Source: Paratinospora sagittata (taxonomy: Eukaryota > Streptophyta > Magnoliopsida > Ranunculales > Menispermaceae). Taken from it: a stretch of 64,000 nt of DNA. Below are positions 34,667 to 47,039 of the stretch, in pieces. The notes below the pieces were generated by a model. The model ran no database searches, was not told where the DNA came from, and worked only from the letters and a program-made list of their open reading frames with translations. Positions within the stretch are counted from its first letter, which is position 1, and each line of letters begins with the position of its first letter. Both the position numbers and the translations under genes were made by a program. The DNA is taken from positions 3,129,931-3,193,930 of the forward strand of contig CM069598.1 in the NCBI GenBank assembly GCA_035771175.1, given 5' to 3'.

Positions 34667-36180
34667 CACTCCACTGATTCGTCTCTATGGGCTTAAATTT
34701 CGGACTCCTTCAAACCATGTACTGTTGTCTCCCTCCTCTCTTCTATATTCCCTCTTTGTCAATTAGTTAATATTAAAATAAAAATTAATTTAACTGTAAA
34801 AAAAAAAAAATTACAGCGTAATTACATGTTTATATTCATTAGATGTGTATATTTTACGTATCTTAAAATGTGTAATAAATGATCCTACAATTAAATTAAC
34901 ATTTTCCTTAAAAAAATCAAGACAAACAATTTAATCAAGGGTGATACTACAACAATATTTATTAAAACACTATTGAAATACATCCAAAAAATTATACATC
35001 ATTTCCTACCAAAAAAAGGCCCAGCAAAAAATAATAATTATAATTTTTTATTTTTTTATTAAACAATAATTAAAATAAAATAAATTTTTTTATTAAATTA
35101 ATCAAATTAACTAAAATTATTTAAAAACATGAATGAAGATAATTAAGAGTAAAACTTAAAACTTAAAAAAAAATTAAGAAAGAAAATTAAAAAAAATCTT
35201 AAAAGATAGGGTCCAAAGAAAAAAAAATTACTGTTTTAGCCTTATTGGCGATTAAATTAATTTTTTAAATATAAAAATAAGTTAAACTTTCAAAAATGTT
35301 TTAAAGAAACAAAGAAAAAAAAAAGGTTTACCCTCGGCTACTATCATATTCGTATTATAATAGTAAAGATAAATATTGATATATACTAAATCAATGTATT
35401 CCAAAATAATAATAAAAGTAATTAATATAAAATAAAGTACTATTGCATTTTACCGACCCAGACCCATTGGGGGACGACAACTGCTCGAGACGACAATAAA
35501 TCACGCACGTGGCTTTCTGATGAAGCAGGCACAGAATGTGTCGAGACGCCTCCAAGGCATGATCCCCTACACCATCCTCAAGCAAACCTATCCATCACCA
35601 GCACCCAGATCTTCGCTTTTCAATCACGGAGCAGGTCCAACTATAAATCTCTTATGATCCTCGACGATCGCGTAATTAAGATCGTGACGACGGTCCCCCC
35701 GAGCGGACACCACCATCACCTTCCTCAACCACTAATCACCAGACATCACATGCAATAAAGCGCGCACCGAAAATACCTCTCTTGCGCACGGTGCGCCGTA
35801 GGTAAACAATCCACTGAGAACGACCCGTATGTACGGAAGAGAGATTCGTTGTACAGTAACCATACGTTTGAGGTTGTAATGGATCATCAGACGGGTGTGA
35901 AGTAACGAAGTTCTGCGACGTACGTACGTACGTTCGTTTAGAATTCGGCGAGTTTTAAGTTTTGCTGACAAGTGACAGCCATTACTCCTTAAAGACTATT
36001 AATTTACAGAGTTTTGACTTTCGGCAATCCTCCTTTATCGGCGACGGTCGTAATTGGCACCGCCGGCGGAGAGTCGCCGGATCTGACGGAGAGTCACCGG
36101 AAGCTTTAAAAACTTAATCTTGGTGATAGATCCGCGTGGGGTTTGGTGATCGGAGATTTTATTCTTCACGTCGCAAATCT
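34667..36180. other. Intergenic; GC-richer unexplained segment at 35450-35960
   Basis: From 34760 to 35400 the DNA is very AT-rich. From about 35450 to 35960 it is richer in GC, with CpG-rich words (cgacgatcgcgtaattaag, gacgacggtcc) that look unlike the surroundings. I found no protein family in any frame. The last 250 bases lead into the DnaJ 5' leader. Confidence 0.4.
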
Positions 36181-36775
36181 ATGTGAGTGTGCTTCAGAAG
36201 AATCTTTTTCTGTTTTGTTCTGTTCTGGTTTGCTTTTAATTTTGTGTGAAATTTTTGTTTTTTAGTAGAATATCGTAGGAATTGTAGTGGTTGTGTGTTA
36301 AGATTTTGAGTTTATTGTTATAATTGAAGTCGGTTTTTTAGGTTTTCTGCTGTTTTTTGGTAAATGTTTTAGTGAAATTAGGGTTTAGGAGTTTACTGGA
36401 TTTATTTGAGTTTCTGTGTTTCTGCAGTTGGTGGTGATGAGCCGAGGTTTGATTGGGAATTACAGATCGGAGTGTTTGTGTTTGAAAACCCTAGAAATGA
36501 TTGTTTACATTCGTTGCCTCGTCAGTCCCAGAGTAATTTGATGGATGGCTGTTTCATTTGAGACAATTCAAGCTCAGATTAGGGTTTCCGGAATGCGAAA
36601 CCCTGAAATTTGAACTTTGTTTGGCCAATTTTGTCCTTAGAGAACGAAATCCGAGGATGTTATTGACCAGAATTTGAACTTCTGGTGTCTAATATATGTA
36701 TGTACCTCTGTTTTAAGAGTTTGGGGCATTAAATTTATATTGGTCATAGCTTTGTTCTGAGAAGTGGAGGTGTCT

Positions 36776-38905
36776 ATGGAGGGCCAAAAAAAGGCGGCAT
36801 TTAGAGCTAAAGAAGTTGCAGAGAAACGATTTGCCAAGAGGGATTTTGTAGGTGCAAGAAAATATGCAGTGAAGGCTCAAAATCTGTACCCGGAAATGGA
36901 GGGCATTTCTCAAATGCTGGCTACATTTGAAGTTTATGCCGCATCCTTGATGCAGTTTAATGGAGAAATAGATTTCTATTCTGTTCTTGGGTTGAACCAG
37001 TTGGCAGATGAGGAGATGATTAAGAAGCAGTACAAGAAATTGGCTCTTATACTTCATCCTGATAAGAACAAGACCGTAGGAGCTGATGGGGCATTCAAAC
37101 TAGTCTCTGAAGCGTGGAGCCTATTGTCTGATAAAGATAAGAAAAGTTCTTATGATATAGGGAGAAAGAAGCAATCTTCAGCTGAAGTCGTCCAGCCGAA
37201 CCACCATGCTGCTAAGACTCCTGCTGTTAATGGTTTTAGCAACTGTTCTAAACGTTTGAGCTCTCATAACCAACACAAGCCTCCTACATTTTGGACAATT
37301 TGCACCTCATGCAAAGTGCAGTATGAGTATCTCCGCAAGTACTTGAACCACAGACTCTCATGTAAGAATTGCCATAAAACCTTCTTGGCAGTAGAAACAG
37401 GAGGTGCCCCTGTGAACGGTTCTATACCATTTTGTTCTTGGTCTTTTTCTCCACATGTCAGCCAAGTTGCATACATCCCAGCTGATACGATATTTTTCAC
37501 AGGAGGTGGAGTCCCTGGATTTCATTCTGGATACAGTACTGAGTATTCGAATGTATCTGTTCAGTGGAACCCGTTTCCTGGAACATCCTCCAGTGTCACA
37601 AGTGTTCAAGAATCTACTTCTGCATCTGCTGGCACTGTCCACCAGGTTAATGGCAAACAAAAAAGAACAGGGAAGAAGCTGAAGGCTGCAGCTAGGGACA
37701 AAGATCATATGAAGATAACAAATAATATGGCTTCAGATTCATTCCCCTGTCATACCAATGCTCCAGTCACCAAAGTTGGTAGACCTGAAAAGAAAATGAA
37801 GGTTGATGGAGAAGACATTCATAGAAATGGGTATGAAGGCTCAGGACCAAAGACTGCTGATCCAGAAGCGAGAGTGGCAAATGGTCATGGAAACACTGGA
37901 TCTAGTGCCAGGTCCTCCAGTGCTAGTGAACCTCCAATCAGGCGTTTGTCGATTGCACCAGCTTTTGATGCTCGTCAATTGTTAATTGATAAGGCGAGAA
38001 CAGTAATTCGGAAGAAGTTGGAAGAGATGAAGTTGGCTGTAGCTATGGCTGCTCAGGAAAAAGAGAAGGCCCAAAATGAAGTTTCCCATTCTAAAGAGCT
38101 ATCAACACGAGCTGGTCAAGGTATGTCTATGCACAAACCAGATCGTGAGGACCCTAGATCAGTAGCAATTACGGTCCCAGACTCCGATTTCCATGATTTT
38201 GATAAGGACAGATCAGAAGGATGCTTCAAGCCAAAACAGCTATGGGCTCTATATGATGAAGAAGATGGAATGCCACGATTGTACTGTCTGATCCGTCAGG
38301 TTATATCCGTGAAGCCGTTCAAGATTGAGATCAAGTACTTGAATTCCAAAATTGACCCTGAATTTGGGCCGCCAGATTGGGAGGATCCAGGATTTGCTAA
38401 ATCCTGTGGATATTTCAGGGCAGGAAACTTGGATGTCATCGAGACGATCAACATTTTCTCTCACGTTCTTCGTGGAGGGAAGGTTGGAAGAGGAGGAAGC
38501 ATACAAATATTCCCTAAAAAAGGTGATGTTTGGACTCTTTATCGTAATTGGTCACCTGATTGGAATAGGGCAACACCTGATGAAGTGAGACACCAGTATG
38601 AGATGGTGGAGGTTCTTGACGACTACAGCGAGAAGTTGGGAGTTTGTGTCACCCCCCTGTTTAAGGTAAATGGTTTCAAGACAGTATATCAGAGGATGGT
38701 GGGTCAGAATTCGATTAGATGGATTCCCAGACAGGAAATGCTACGTTTCTCACATCAGGTGCCATCGTGGTTACTCGCCGGAGGAGAAGCTAGTAACTTG
38801 CCAGAGGGATGCTGGGACTTGGACCCAGCAGCAACTCCAGAAGCCCTGCTCCAGGCCGTATCAACAAAAGCAACAGACAACAGTGAACCTCTTCCAGCAG
38901 AATAA
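36776..38905 (+). CDS. DnaJ (HSP40) protein with C-terminal DUF3444, 709 aa
   Basis: A plant J-domain co-chaperone of unknown client. One uninterrupted coding exon. The N-terminal helix region (MEGQKKAAFRAKEVAEKRF) is typical of the family. The J domain is at about residues 64-126, with the HPD signature at 94-96 (LILHPDKNK). A zinc-ribbon-like pair of CxxC motifs follows (C176/C179 and C196/C199). The middle is low-complexity and charged, with a basic patch (KKLKAAARDKDHMK). DUF3444 is at about 465-670 (LWALYDEEDGMPRLYCLIR, FPKKGDVWTLYRNW). ATG 36776 is chosen because the in-frame extension to 36764 starts with GTG. A 5'-leader intron is likely (donor near 36182, acceptor near 36426), as in relatives. 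Confidence 0.93.
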   Translation: MEGQKKAAFRAKEVAEKRFAKRDFVGARKYAVKAQNLYPEMEGISQMLATFEVYAASLMQFNGEIDFYSVLGLNQLADEEMIKKQYKKLALILHPDKNKTVGADGAFKLVSEAWSLLSDKDKKSSYDIGRKKQSSAEVVQPNHHAAKTPAVNGFSNCSKRLSSHNQHKPPTFWTICTSCKVQYEYLRKYLNHRLSCKNCHKTFLAVETGGAPVNGSIPFCSWSFSPHVSQVAYIPADTIFFTGGGVPGFHSGYSTEYSNVSVQWNPFPGTSSSVTSVQESTSASAGTVHQVNGKQKRTGKKLKAAARDKDHMKITNNMASDSFPCHTNAPVTKVGRPEKKMKVDGEDIHRNGYEGSGPKTADPEARVANGHGNTGSSARSSSASEPPIRRLSIAPAFDARQLLIDKARTVIRKKLEEMKLAVAMAAQEKEKAQNEVSHSKELSTRAGQGMSMHKPDREDPRSVAITVPDSDFHDFDKDRSEGCFKPKQLWALYDEEDGMPRLYCLIRQVISVKPFKIEIKYLNSKIDPEFGPPDWEDPGFAKSCGYFRAGNLDVIETINIFSHVLRGGKVGRGGSIQIFPKKGDVWTLYRNWSPDWNRATPDEVRHQYEMVEVLDDYSEKLGVCVTPLFKVNGFKTVYQRMVGQNSIRWIPRQEMLRFSHQVPSWLLAGGEASNLPEGCWDLDPAATPEALLQAVSTKATDNSEPLPAE

Positions 38906-40181
38906 AAGTACCACGATTTTTCTTTTTTTTCTTTTTTCGTAGCAACTGGGAATCCAAATGCGCAAGCACACAAGAAATTGTGACAACGAGAGTGTTTACA
39001 ACTTACAAGCAAGATGATATATAGCAAGGATTGGCAATGTGATTGTCTGCTAACAGGATTATCATTCGCAGTGTTTGTGAATTCGGATTTGAGCAACTGT
39101 TTGATCTCATGATCTTGGTTAAGGATTAGATTAAACTTGCAGCAAATGGTACGAGTTCTGCATGTATAATGGATGGTTACAATCAGAAAACTGCCCAATT
39201 TGCCGGTGTCGTGTATGATTATGATCATCAAACAGCTGGTCATTTGAGATGCTTTCTCTAGCCAGTATCATATTGTTTTAGTTGTAGTTCAAGAACCTTA
39301 TAAGAAGAGGATCATGCTTGTGTTTCTGATCAAAATGGGAAGACTAAACACAAACACAGAGCAACCAGATTCAAGCTGGGCGATCACTGCAACAGCAATG
39401 GAGAAAGTTGAGCAAGCTGCATTGTGCTGCTAGCTCTGTGTGACACTTCAGGAGTGAGTGTATTCCTGACTGGCCTACGGGGAAAAGTCCCTGATCTCCA
39501 TAGCAACTTTCTGTATTCTTTCACATTGTCAAGCAAGTATTTTTAACCTTTTAACACGCATTGTATTGAGAATTCATATTTAATCTGTTTTTATTCCTTT
39601 CTTCATTCACTTGACTTCTCTTTACTCCTTTTTGTCACTTTGAGATGTTTGTATAAATGCTTACATTCAGGTAGTCTGTTAAATAGAAAATTTGAAAGCA
39701 TATTTATGCATATGTATGCATGTTGACGCATACTACACACACACACTCATCACATGCATACATAATTATGCATTTATGCATGCACATGGGTATCTCATTA
39801 GCGTATGGACACTAGCATAAGAGTTTCAAAAGACAACCAGCTGGAATCCAACTTCATATTATGTTTTGATTAAACAAATATGTTAAAAGTGACATTGAAC
39901 GTGGTGGTATCATTAAAAGGAAGACCCATCAAGTTTTAAGTTTTAGCGCACTTCCAATTGATATCATGATTTAACCAGCAAGCAAGAAATTGAAAATCCA
40001 GAGACACTTTAATTTAGATTATTAAGGCCAAATCATCATGATCATGGATCATTTCAAACACTGGTAAATTATTATTACATTGATACTGGTCACAAAAGTC
40101 CTTCCTCTTCTCACTTCACAAAAGTTACAAGAGCTTGTGGATGAGTAGTAGTAAGGTGGCATCTACAACCAACCTATCAAC
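38906..40181. other. Intergenic between the DnaJ and CASP-like genes
   Basis: The first 400 bases are probably DnaJ 3' UTR. At 39690-39790 there is a dense set of CATGCA/TGCATA words and a short (CA)n. No gene seen. Confidence 0.45.
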
Positions 40182-41660
40182 CTACCATCTTCCACTGCTT
40201 TTGCCTTTGTTACCTCCATAAAGCCTAAAGAGGTTAAAGGCAGACAAACAAGAAAGAGTGGCCATGCCAAGGCTAACCACAAGTGCACTTGCAATTCCTT
40301 CCCCTACTTGGGTGCAAAACTTCCCATACATGTTGCATATCTTCATCCACTGTAACTCCGGCTGTCCCAACTCTGCAAACACCGCTGATTGAGCCGCTGC
40401 CGCCACTGCCACCAGTGTCACATATGCCATCACCTGCACCACCAAAGACATTCAAATTCAATATGGGGATATGAGACTAAGAAACTCCATAGGTGCCGAG
40501 TATAATTGTATAACTGTGAATGCATGAGTCTCAAGGCTGAATAAAGGAGGAGGGTTGAATTAGGCAGCTGGCTCTGTAACTCACAGATTAATAACGGCAT
40601 AAATCTACTAAATTTGGACTATGTGAAGGGCTAAGACGTCCCAACTTAGCCATTGGTTTTTCTTTTTCCCGAGGATACCCACATTGCCAAATTTGCATTG
40701 AAAAGAATGCAAGGAAAGGTTCAAAACTTTTTATTAACATGTCCTGGTGCAGAAAACATTTGCTAAGACAGAAAGTTATAATGATCTATACAGGTCTTAA
40801 ATGAGAGTTAAAGCAGGACAGAGCACTGTCAGGACAAATATTTTCAAAGTGCATTTAATTGGGCATTAAATGCCATTCCATGGCTTTATGAATGCTGAAC
40901 AACAAAACTTTCAAAATCTCCCAGGCATTTAAGTTCCTCTTTCTTCTTCATATATTAAAAGAGAAACCAACCACCAAGAAATAATAAGGTCAACTAAAGG
41001 ATCAATTAAACTGGAACACATATTTTACAAAGTGCCCAAAAGAAACAAAAAAACAAAAATAAAAAATGGTTGGACTATATGCATGCACATTCTTATGATC
41101 ACTCACATTCTTCATGCCATGTACTTGAAGCAGGGAAGCAAATAAACTCATCAAAGTAAATAAAAATTAAAAGAACAACATGCAATGTATACCTGATCAC
41201 CAGAGAAAATAACCCAAGCTAAGGGCTTGTTGAAGAGAACACTACCCCTTATCATACTCACAACACAGCGCAAACCTTGAATCAGGGAATAACCAGCAGC
41301 TATCCCATCAGCTATCACCAAGAAACTACACAAGACAGAGAAAAATTAAGTTAAACAAGAAAAAAATGGAAAAGGGTCAACAAAAAAATGGATCAAAACA
41401 GTGAACATGGTGTGGTTTTTGGTGATATCTTACACAAGAGCCCTCATGTCTGTAAAGCTTGCTTTCTTCTGAACAGAGAAGATAACTTTCACTTGTGTAT
41501 CAGACCCAATAAGAACAGCTGCAAGTACTCCCAACCCAAATATCAAACATCTCAAAACCACCTCTGCAATCCTCACTCTCCTATCCACCACCTTCAAGTT
41601 GCTCCCATGGAACACTGGAATGTTACCAGGACTAACACCCAACACAGCTGAAGAACTCAT
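40182..41660 (-). CDS. CASP-like membrane protein (CASPL2 type), 203 aa
   Basis: A four-span plasma-membrane protein of the CASP-like/UPF0497 family. CASPs build the Casparian-strip membrane scaffold; the role of CASPL2 members is less clear. Three exons on the minus strand: 41434-41660, 41193-41325 and 40182-40433, with GT-AG borders and consistent frames. The N-terminus [19 protein letters not shown] is cytosolic. TM1 is [21 protein letters not shown]2 lies around [18 protein letters not shown], and TM3 around [21 protein letters not shown]4 is [20 protein letters not shown]. The Arg in TM1 and the acidic residue in the DG of exon 2 match the family. The length (about 200 aa) is normal. Confidence 0.93.
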
Positions 41661-42449
41661 TCTCGCCAAAAAAAAAAACACACACACTCCAAAGAACAAA
41701 CAAGAAGAAGAAAACAAGAAAGCAAGAAAAGCCCAAAACTAGCAAAGCTCAATAACAAAAATCCACTATAAATAGAGACCCAGAAATCAATTTTAAAATA
41801 TATATTTCCTCGATTTCCAGAACTTGCCAAGTGTCACAGTTGTGGTTCTAGACGCTAAAGTTGTTGAAAAGAGTGATGAGAAGAAAACCTTATCTTACAC
41901 TGAAGAAGCATTTAAGAATGCCCCAATGTTTGGTCTGTGTCTAAAATGACGAATATAGGAATTGGAGCAAACAAGAAGATCGTGATGATGAGATAAGCAG
42001 CTTCTAGAAATCCCTAGAACCAAGGAGAAATGAAAGAGGGTATCTTGTAATAAATTCTCTTGATTGAAGAAATGGCCAAAATTTATGGAGACCCATTTCC
42101 TGTTTCATGATCAGATGAACAGATCAACAAAAATAAAGAGCAAAAAGATGTGTGGATTTCACTCTTATTAATGGCTGGTGCTAAGCTGAGATGCACGATG
42201 CAATGTGATGCAGCAGCAGCACTGTAACAAAACTGGAAAAAAGATTGAAGATTGGAATGATTAAAAAGAATGTAGACCCGTTTACTTTTTGCATCATTTT
42301 TGTGAGTGGTGGGGGTCCTTTGAAGTTAGGTGGTGTTCTTGTTGTTCACATTTTACTTGATAACCTGATTGAGAAAAGAAAAGTATTTGTAAATGCCCTC
42401 TATCCTCCTCTACTATACAGCGGAAATCTAAATATTAAACTCCTTGTTT
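41661..42449. other. 5' flank of the CASP-like gene
   Basis: It probably holds the leader and promoter for the minus-strand gene (TATA-like 'ctataaata' read from the plus strand near 41766). No other gene seen. Confidence 0.4.
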
Positions 42450-42646
42450 ACCAACTAGCACTTGGAGTAAACGGTGGGTATCCCGCCAACGTTCGAATCT
42501 ACTCCAAGGAAGATTAAAAAATAATGTAGTCGGTGGCCCTTAGACTTTGGTTGTGAGTTTTAGCTTGTATTGTCCGAGATCATCTAATCTCATAGTTAAC
42601 ATATAAACTTTTGATTGTTGCTGCTAGTTGTACTTTAACATAAAAA
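42450..42646 (+). mobile_element. tRNA-derived SINE, third family
   Basis: The A-box-like part (tagcacttggagtaaacgg) and B box (cgttcgaatctac) lie near the left end, and the right end is 'aacataaaaa'. A perfect 13-base target duplication flanks it (aaactccttgttt at 42437-42449 and 42647-42659). Confidence 0.8.
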
Positions 42647-42659
42647 AAACTCCTTGTTT

Positions 42660-44010
42660 GCTTGTTTGCTCCCCCTTCATTGTTGACTCCTCCACCGACC
42701 ATTTTAAATGCCCGGTGGCAGGAAGAAGTATTCATTTACTTACATAGAGATGTATAGGTGAGTCATCACATGAATTAACTCTACCTGACATCTTGATCAA
42801 CATGAATGTACCTCAAGGTCTAAATGAATATAATTGAAGTTGTAGAAGACAAAAAGGTGGGTGCAAGCAGAAATATTCACATTTTTGCTTGCGTGTTTCA
42901 CTTGGGGCTGGGCCAAGATTAAGTGGATCTTCTCAGGGTTCAACAGTCTCTGTGCTTGGTGATCAGTGGGCCGCCTTATGCAGGGTAATATCTTGGCAAG
43001 GTACTAAGCTGCTAAAGTTTCGCGAACAGAGTTATAAACAGCTATTGTACTTTGAAGGCCTTACTCCCTTGGAGATCACGTACCCATTTTATATTCTTAA
43101 ATGGGAAATGTTATTTTTACAGCAAAACTTGGAACTCTACCTATAATTATATATGCATATTAATTAAATATTAATATCTTATATATTTTAATGAATATAC
43201 ATATATATAGTCTTACATGTAATTATAACTTTTTGCATTTACCTATTTCGAATAATTGATCATAAAAAATTAGCTTATATTTTTATGAGTTATGCTACTT
43301 TAACGTTTATTATGACAGTGGACCTAACCACAGCTCATATTTCATGAACTTACCCGTATCATGAACTATTCTCAATTTGATTCATATCAATTCACTTGTT
43401 ATAATCATATTAAAGAACCATTTGTGGATTTTTTTTTTTTAACTCAGGGTATTTGGGTATCTGATCCCGACTAATTTCTTGAGTTCCTAATTGTTAAGCG
43501 GGAGACACCTCCAACGGCCAATGTTAATAGTACCGATGTTATTTTTAACTTAACTACTTTTATTTTAAGTGTAAGGTTTGACAAAAGGTCTCAATATTAA
43601 GATTTAAGATTTAGATCTTAACTTATAATGAATTTATTCGTATTCAAATTACGAGTTTGTTAGGTACCATTCAATAAAATACAATATTCTATTATTATGT
43701 ACCTAATATCTAATATGAATGCTTCTTCGGCATTTCCTATTTTTCGTACGAGTTAAAAGTATTATTTGCTTCCTTTAATAACAAAAAAATAAAAATATTT
43801 GCTTTGGGTTGACAAGTGGCCTAGACTGGGTCAGAAACGGCAGGCTCGTCAGGGTCCAAGCCCGCCAACCTCAAACCCTGAAACCAAATGACGAACAAAG
43901 CTAACACATTGATGGCTCTTACGATTCTTCACTAAAATTTCGAGAAACTTCAAATTGGGCAGAAAATCCACCGTCATCTTCCTTGATTGATTCTGAAAAT
44001 AAGATAATCC
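42660..44010. other. Intergenic, with a possible truncated SINE end
   Basis: At about 43426-43510 a T-run followed by 'gggtatttgggtatctgatc' resembles the 3' end of the SINEs at 28005/28896 in minus orientation. The rest is AT-rich without recognised coding. Confidence 0.4.
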
Positions 44011-45097
44011 ATGAATCCCAGTGTCTGGCACAAAGTTGCTGCTATTTCTGGTACTCTCTATCTCTCTCTGTCTCTCTTTTTCTTGTTTGATTTGTGGTTG
44101 TTTTTGGGTTTGCTGGGTTTTTAACACAGACCCTGAAATTATTTGTGAAAAAACAGGAGTTGCAGCTGTGGGTTTGGGAACCTATGGCTCCCATATCTTT
44201 AAACCCCATGACCCAACTTATAAGCAGGTAATTTTGTGATTTTTATTTTTATTTATTTATTTATTTTCTTTTTTTAAATGTTTGCTTACTGAAATGAGAA
44301 ATAACTGAAGCCCCAATTTGTATAATTTTGATCTCTTTTCTCTAACTTTTTTCTTTTCTTTTCTTTTTTTTCTGTAAATGATAAAAGATTTTTCAGACTG
44401 CATCCCTCTACCATTTCTTTCATACTGCAGCGTTGCTTGCAGCTCCAATCACTAGACACCCAAACATTGTAAGTAGATTTTTTAATAGGAATTCATGTTT
44501 TCCTTTAATTTTTCTTTTAAATTTTAGTTCAAAATTGTTGGATTTGATGCTTTTTTTATTGGGTTTCAGAAGGGACTTTAGGCTTGTTCTTGAATTTTCT
44601 TTTGATCCTTTTTTCTTCTTTTTTTTTTTTTTTTTCTTGGATTTTACCGTAGTTTGGAGGCCTTCTGACCACTGGAATTCTGGCTTTTTCAGGGACGTAA
44701 GTACCATTTTCTCTCTTTCATGTTTACTTCAATGAGTTAATTATTACTATGTTTCAAAACACAATAAGAGTTGGACAATTCTGAATACATGATAATCTGT
44801 GGAATGTGCAAAATGGATTAATTGAGTAATGTTTATGATTACTCAATTAGTTTATATTGTTTAGTTTGTGAAATCACACATTTTATGGTGGAGAAACCTT
44901 AATATATGAAAGTGTAATGCCAACAGTGTACACCCATTACTACATATTTGACTACTCTATAGCTATGGAACTAAAAAATTGCTCCTTGGCTTTGCAGGTG
45001 TTATACTGTTGCAATTCTCGAAGATCGAAAATACTCCTCCTTAGCTCCATTTGGTGGCTTTGCATTTATGGGTGCTTGGGCTAGCCTTCTCTTCTAG
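44011..45097 (+). CDS. TMEM256/DUF423 family small membrane protein, 111 aa
   Basis: Five exons: 44011-44050, 44157-44227, 44388-44468, 44653-44696 and 44998-45097. Borders and phases (1,0,0,2) fit and the total is 336 bases. The product begins MNPSVWHKVAAISGVAAVGL and has about four hydrophobic spans. Family-like motifs are GTYGSHIF, TASLYHFFHTAALL and the C-terminal APFGGFAFMGAWASLLF. DUF423 / TMEM256 proteins are conserved from bacteria to plants, but their biochemical role is not established. The small exons make single-frame calling unreliable here. Confidence 0.92.
44612..44636. repeat. Poly-T tract
   Basis: A T-rich run in intron 3 of the TMEM256-like gene, part of the 3' splice region before exon 4. 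Confidence 0.8.
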
Positions 45098-45746
45098 AGG
45101 TGTGGCACAAGATATGTAAGGAATCAATGACTCATCTGTGTAGTCATGCTATTCTAGAGCAATTTCCAAAATTAAGCTTCTTTCTTTATGTTCTATGTGC
45201 AACATTCATCCAACCTTTTTGTTTCCAAGCAAACAGTAAATGCAATATATCCATTAACTTTTCTTATGGTTTGTTTTAGCCAATGTTTGATCATTTTTTA
45301 ATCAGATGGTAATATTTGTTTGAATGAGAGTAGAAATCATCCAATTAAGTTGAATCTTGATCCACAGGATCTGTTCAATTCAGCAGAAATGGTAAGTATC
45401 TTGATTAGAGATTATGCTTACTGAACAACCGGTGATAAACTGAATACTGATGAACTCAAATGAAGAACATTTTAATCCATTTATTAATATTTGAGCACCA
45501 TTTCTGAGCTGCATTCATGCATTCTTGAAGGCAATAGAAGCTCAATTACATCATAAGTTGACACTCATGAGATAGGATCCAAATTTCAGAACCCAAAAAC
45601 TACTTTTTCATTGTGTAAGGAAAGGGAAGCTTGGACTACAGAGTTTATCTGAACTCAGCTTTCCCACAGGGAAGAAACAAATCACCCAATCTAAGCTAAT
45701 CAGACCTTTTTAACAACTCTGAATCATAACATTTGTCCTTCTGAAT
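45098..45746. other. Spacer between two convergent genes
   Basis: This is the 3' ends of the TMEM256-like gene (plus) and the X8 gene (minus). No further feature. Confidence 0.45.
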
Positions 45747-47039
45747 TCAGCGAAATAGCTCAAACTTGCATCTGTTATGACCTGCAAATCATTAGGTAGA
45801 AATTTCATGATCTCTACAAAAACAGAAGAATGCAAAGCTCTAAATATTTTTTCTAAAGGCTTAGAAGATGGTTTGAGCATGCAAAGTGGAGAATTAAAAA
45901 ATCCCTGATGTGAAATAAAGTGATGAAACAACCCATTTAAATTATCACAGATTAAGTAGAGAATTAGAGACCCATTACTTTTGTGGGCATTACATCTTAA
46001 AAAGTCACCCTATTTGCTGCACCTGCAAGTCTGTAATCCACTGTTAACAGTCTCCTTTTCACTATCTATTTCATTTAAAAGCTACATCCATACTGTAGTG
46101 ACTCCAACATGAAAGAATGGTTCTTAAATATATATATAAGCCAAAGTGACATCCAAAGTTTCTAATCAAATTTGGGCACCACTTAAGACCCCATGTACAC
46201 ATGGACTCTCACTTTATACGCACATGAAAGAATTGCTCTTGACTGCAACTTGCTTTTCTACTTTTTATTTACGCTTCCAGAGAAAGCCAAGTGGATCTGT
46301 TTGACCCTCTGATGTGATCTTGGAATGGTGGTTCTATGACCCAATCACCCATTTGTTATTTATGGAGATAGGTAGCTTGAGAATTCTTCTTGTTTTGTTT
46401 TTGGTCAAACAAAAAAGCAAGATTTAAAGGGAGAGCTAACATGGGATATCTGAGTCACTTACTTGGGTCAAGATCAGTGACCATTGCAGCACCATTGAAG
46501 TAGCAGGTGGCACCTTTGTTCTTGTATTTCTGATAGTAATTATTAAAAGCATAGGAGGCATGGTCCTTTACAGTGTTGGGAAGAAAGCAAGGCTGGTTTT
46601 TTTGTATCTTACTGCAATCTGCACCTCCTCTTCCACAAGCCCAATCTAGAGCTTGCTGAAGAACACCATCTGGGGTCTGCTCATCAGCTATGCACCACTC
46701 CTCAAATTGCCCATCTAATCCAAATGGGCATCACAGAGAATAAATCAAAATGACGAATTTCTTCAATACATTATTCTTATTTCACTTGCTATGGCCATGA
46801 ATTCATCCAATGTAAATGCTCAAGATTTTTCAGAATTAATCAGAAAACATCAGGAGTCATATAATGTGATTAAGATAAAGCAGCAAACTTCTTGCTTTTA
46901 ATGTGAAACAGAGATTTTACGATCTCAAATGCGGAAAACTCATTGAAATTTACTTAGAATCAAAATGGGTATCTGTAAATTTACCCGATTTTTGCAAAAT
47001 TATCACCAGAAAGAGAAGAACAAGCAGAAATCTTAGCAT
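45747..47039 (-). CDS. Small secreted X8-domain (CBM43-like) protein, 113 aa
   Basis: An X8 domain binds callose or related beta-1,3-glucans in the plasmodesma callose-binding group; this member is very short and lacks a clear GPI tail. Exons on the minus strand are 46985-47039 (signal peptide MLRFLLVLLFLVIILQKS), 46463-46714 (domain) and 45747-45781 (last 11 codons plus stop, HNRCKFELFR). Junctions are phase 1. Domain hallmarks are EEWCIADEQTPDGVLQQALD, WACGRGGADCSKIQ, QPCFLPNTVKDHASYAFNNY and GATCYFNGAAMVTDLDPS. The six cysteines of the fold are present, the last one in exon 3. If intron 2 is retained the frame ends after one codon. Another acceptor (46022) would give a different short tail without the sixth cysteine. 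Confidence 0.88.

Noticed and set aside
35391..35971. Minus-strand open frames as genes
   Set aside because: Short, no family character, no start context, and overlapping in different frames.
39690..39790. CATGCA cluster as seed-specific RY elements
   Set aside because: It lies downstream of one gene and at the 3' side of another, and looks like a degenerate ATGCAT simple repeat.
42880..43146. Frame at 42889-43146 as an exon
   Set aside because: No family similarity recognised and no splice or start context that fits a neighbouring gene.
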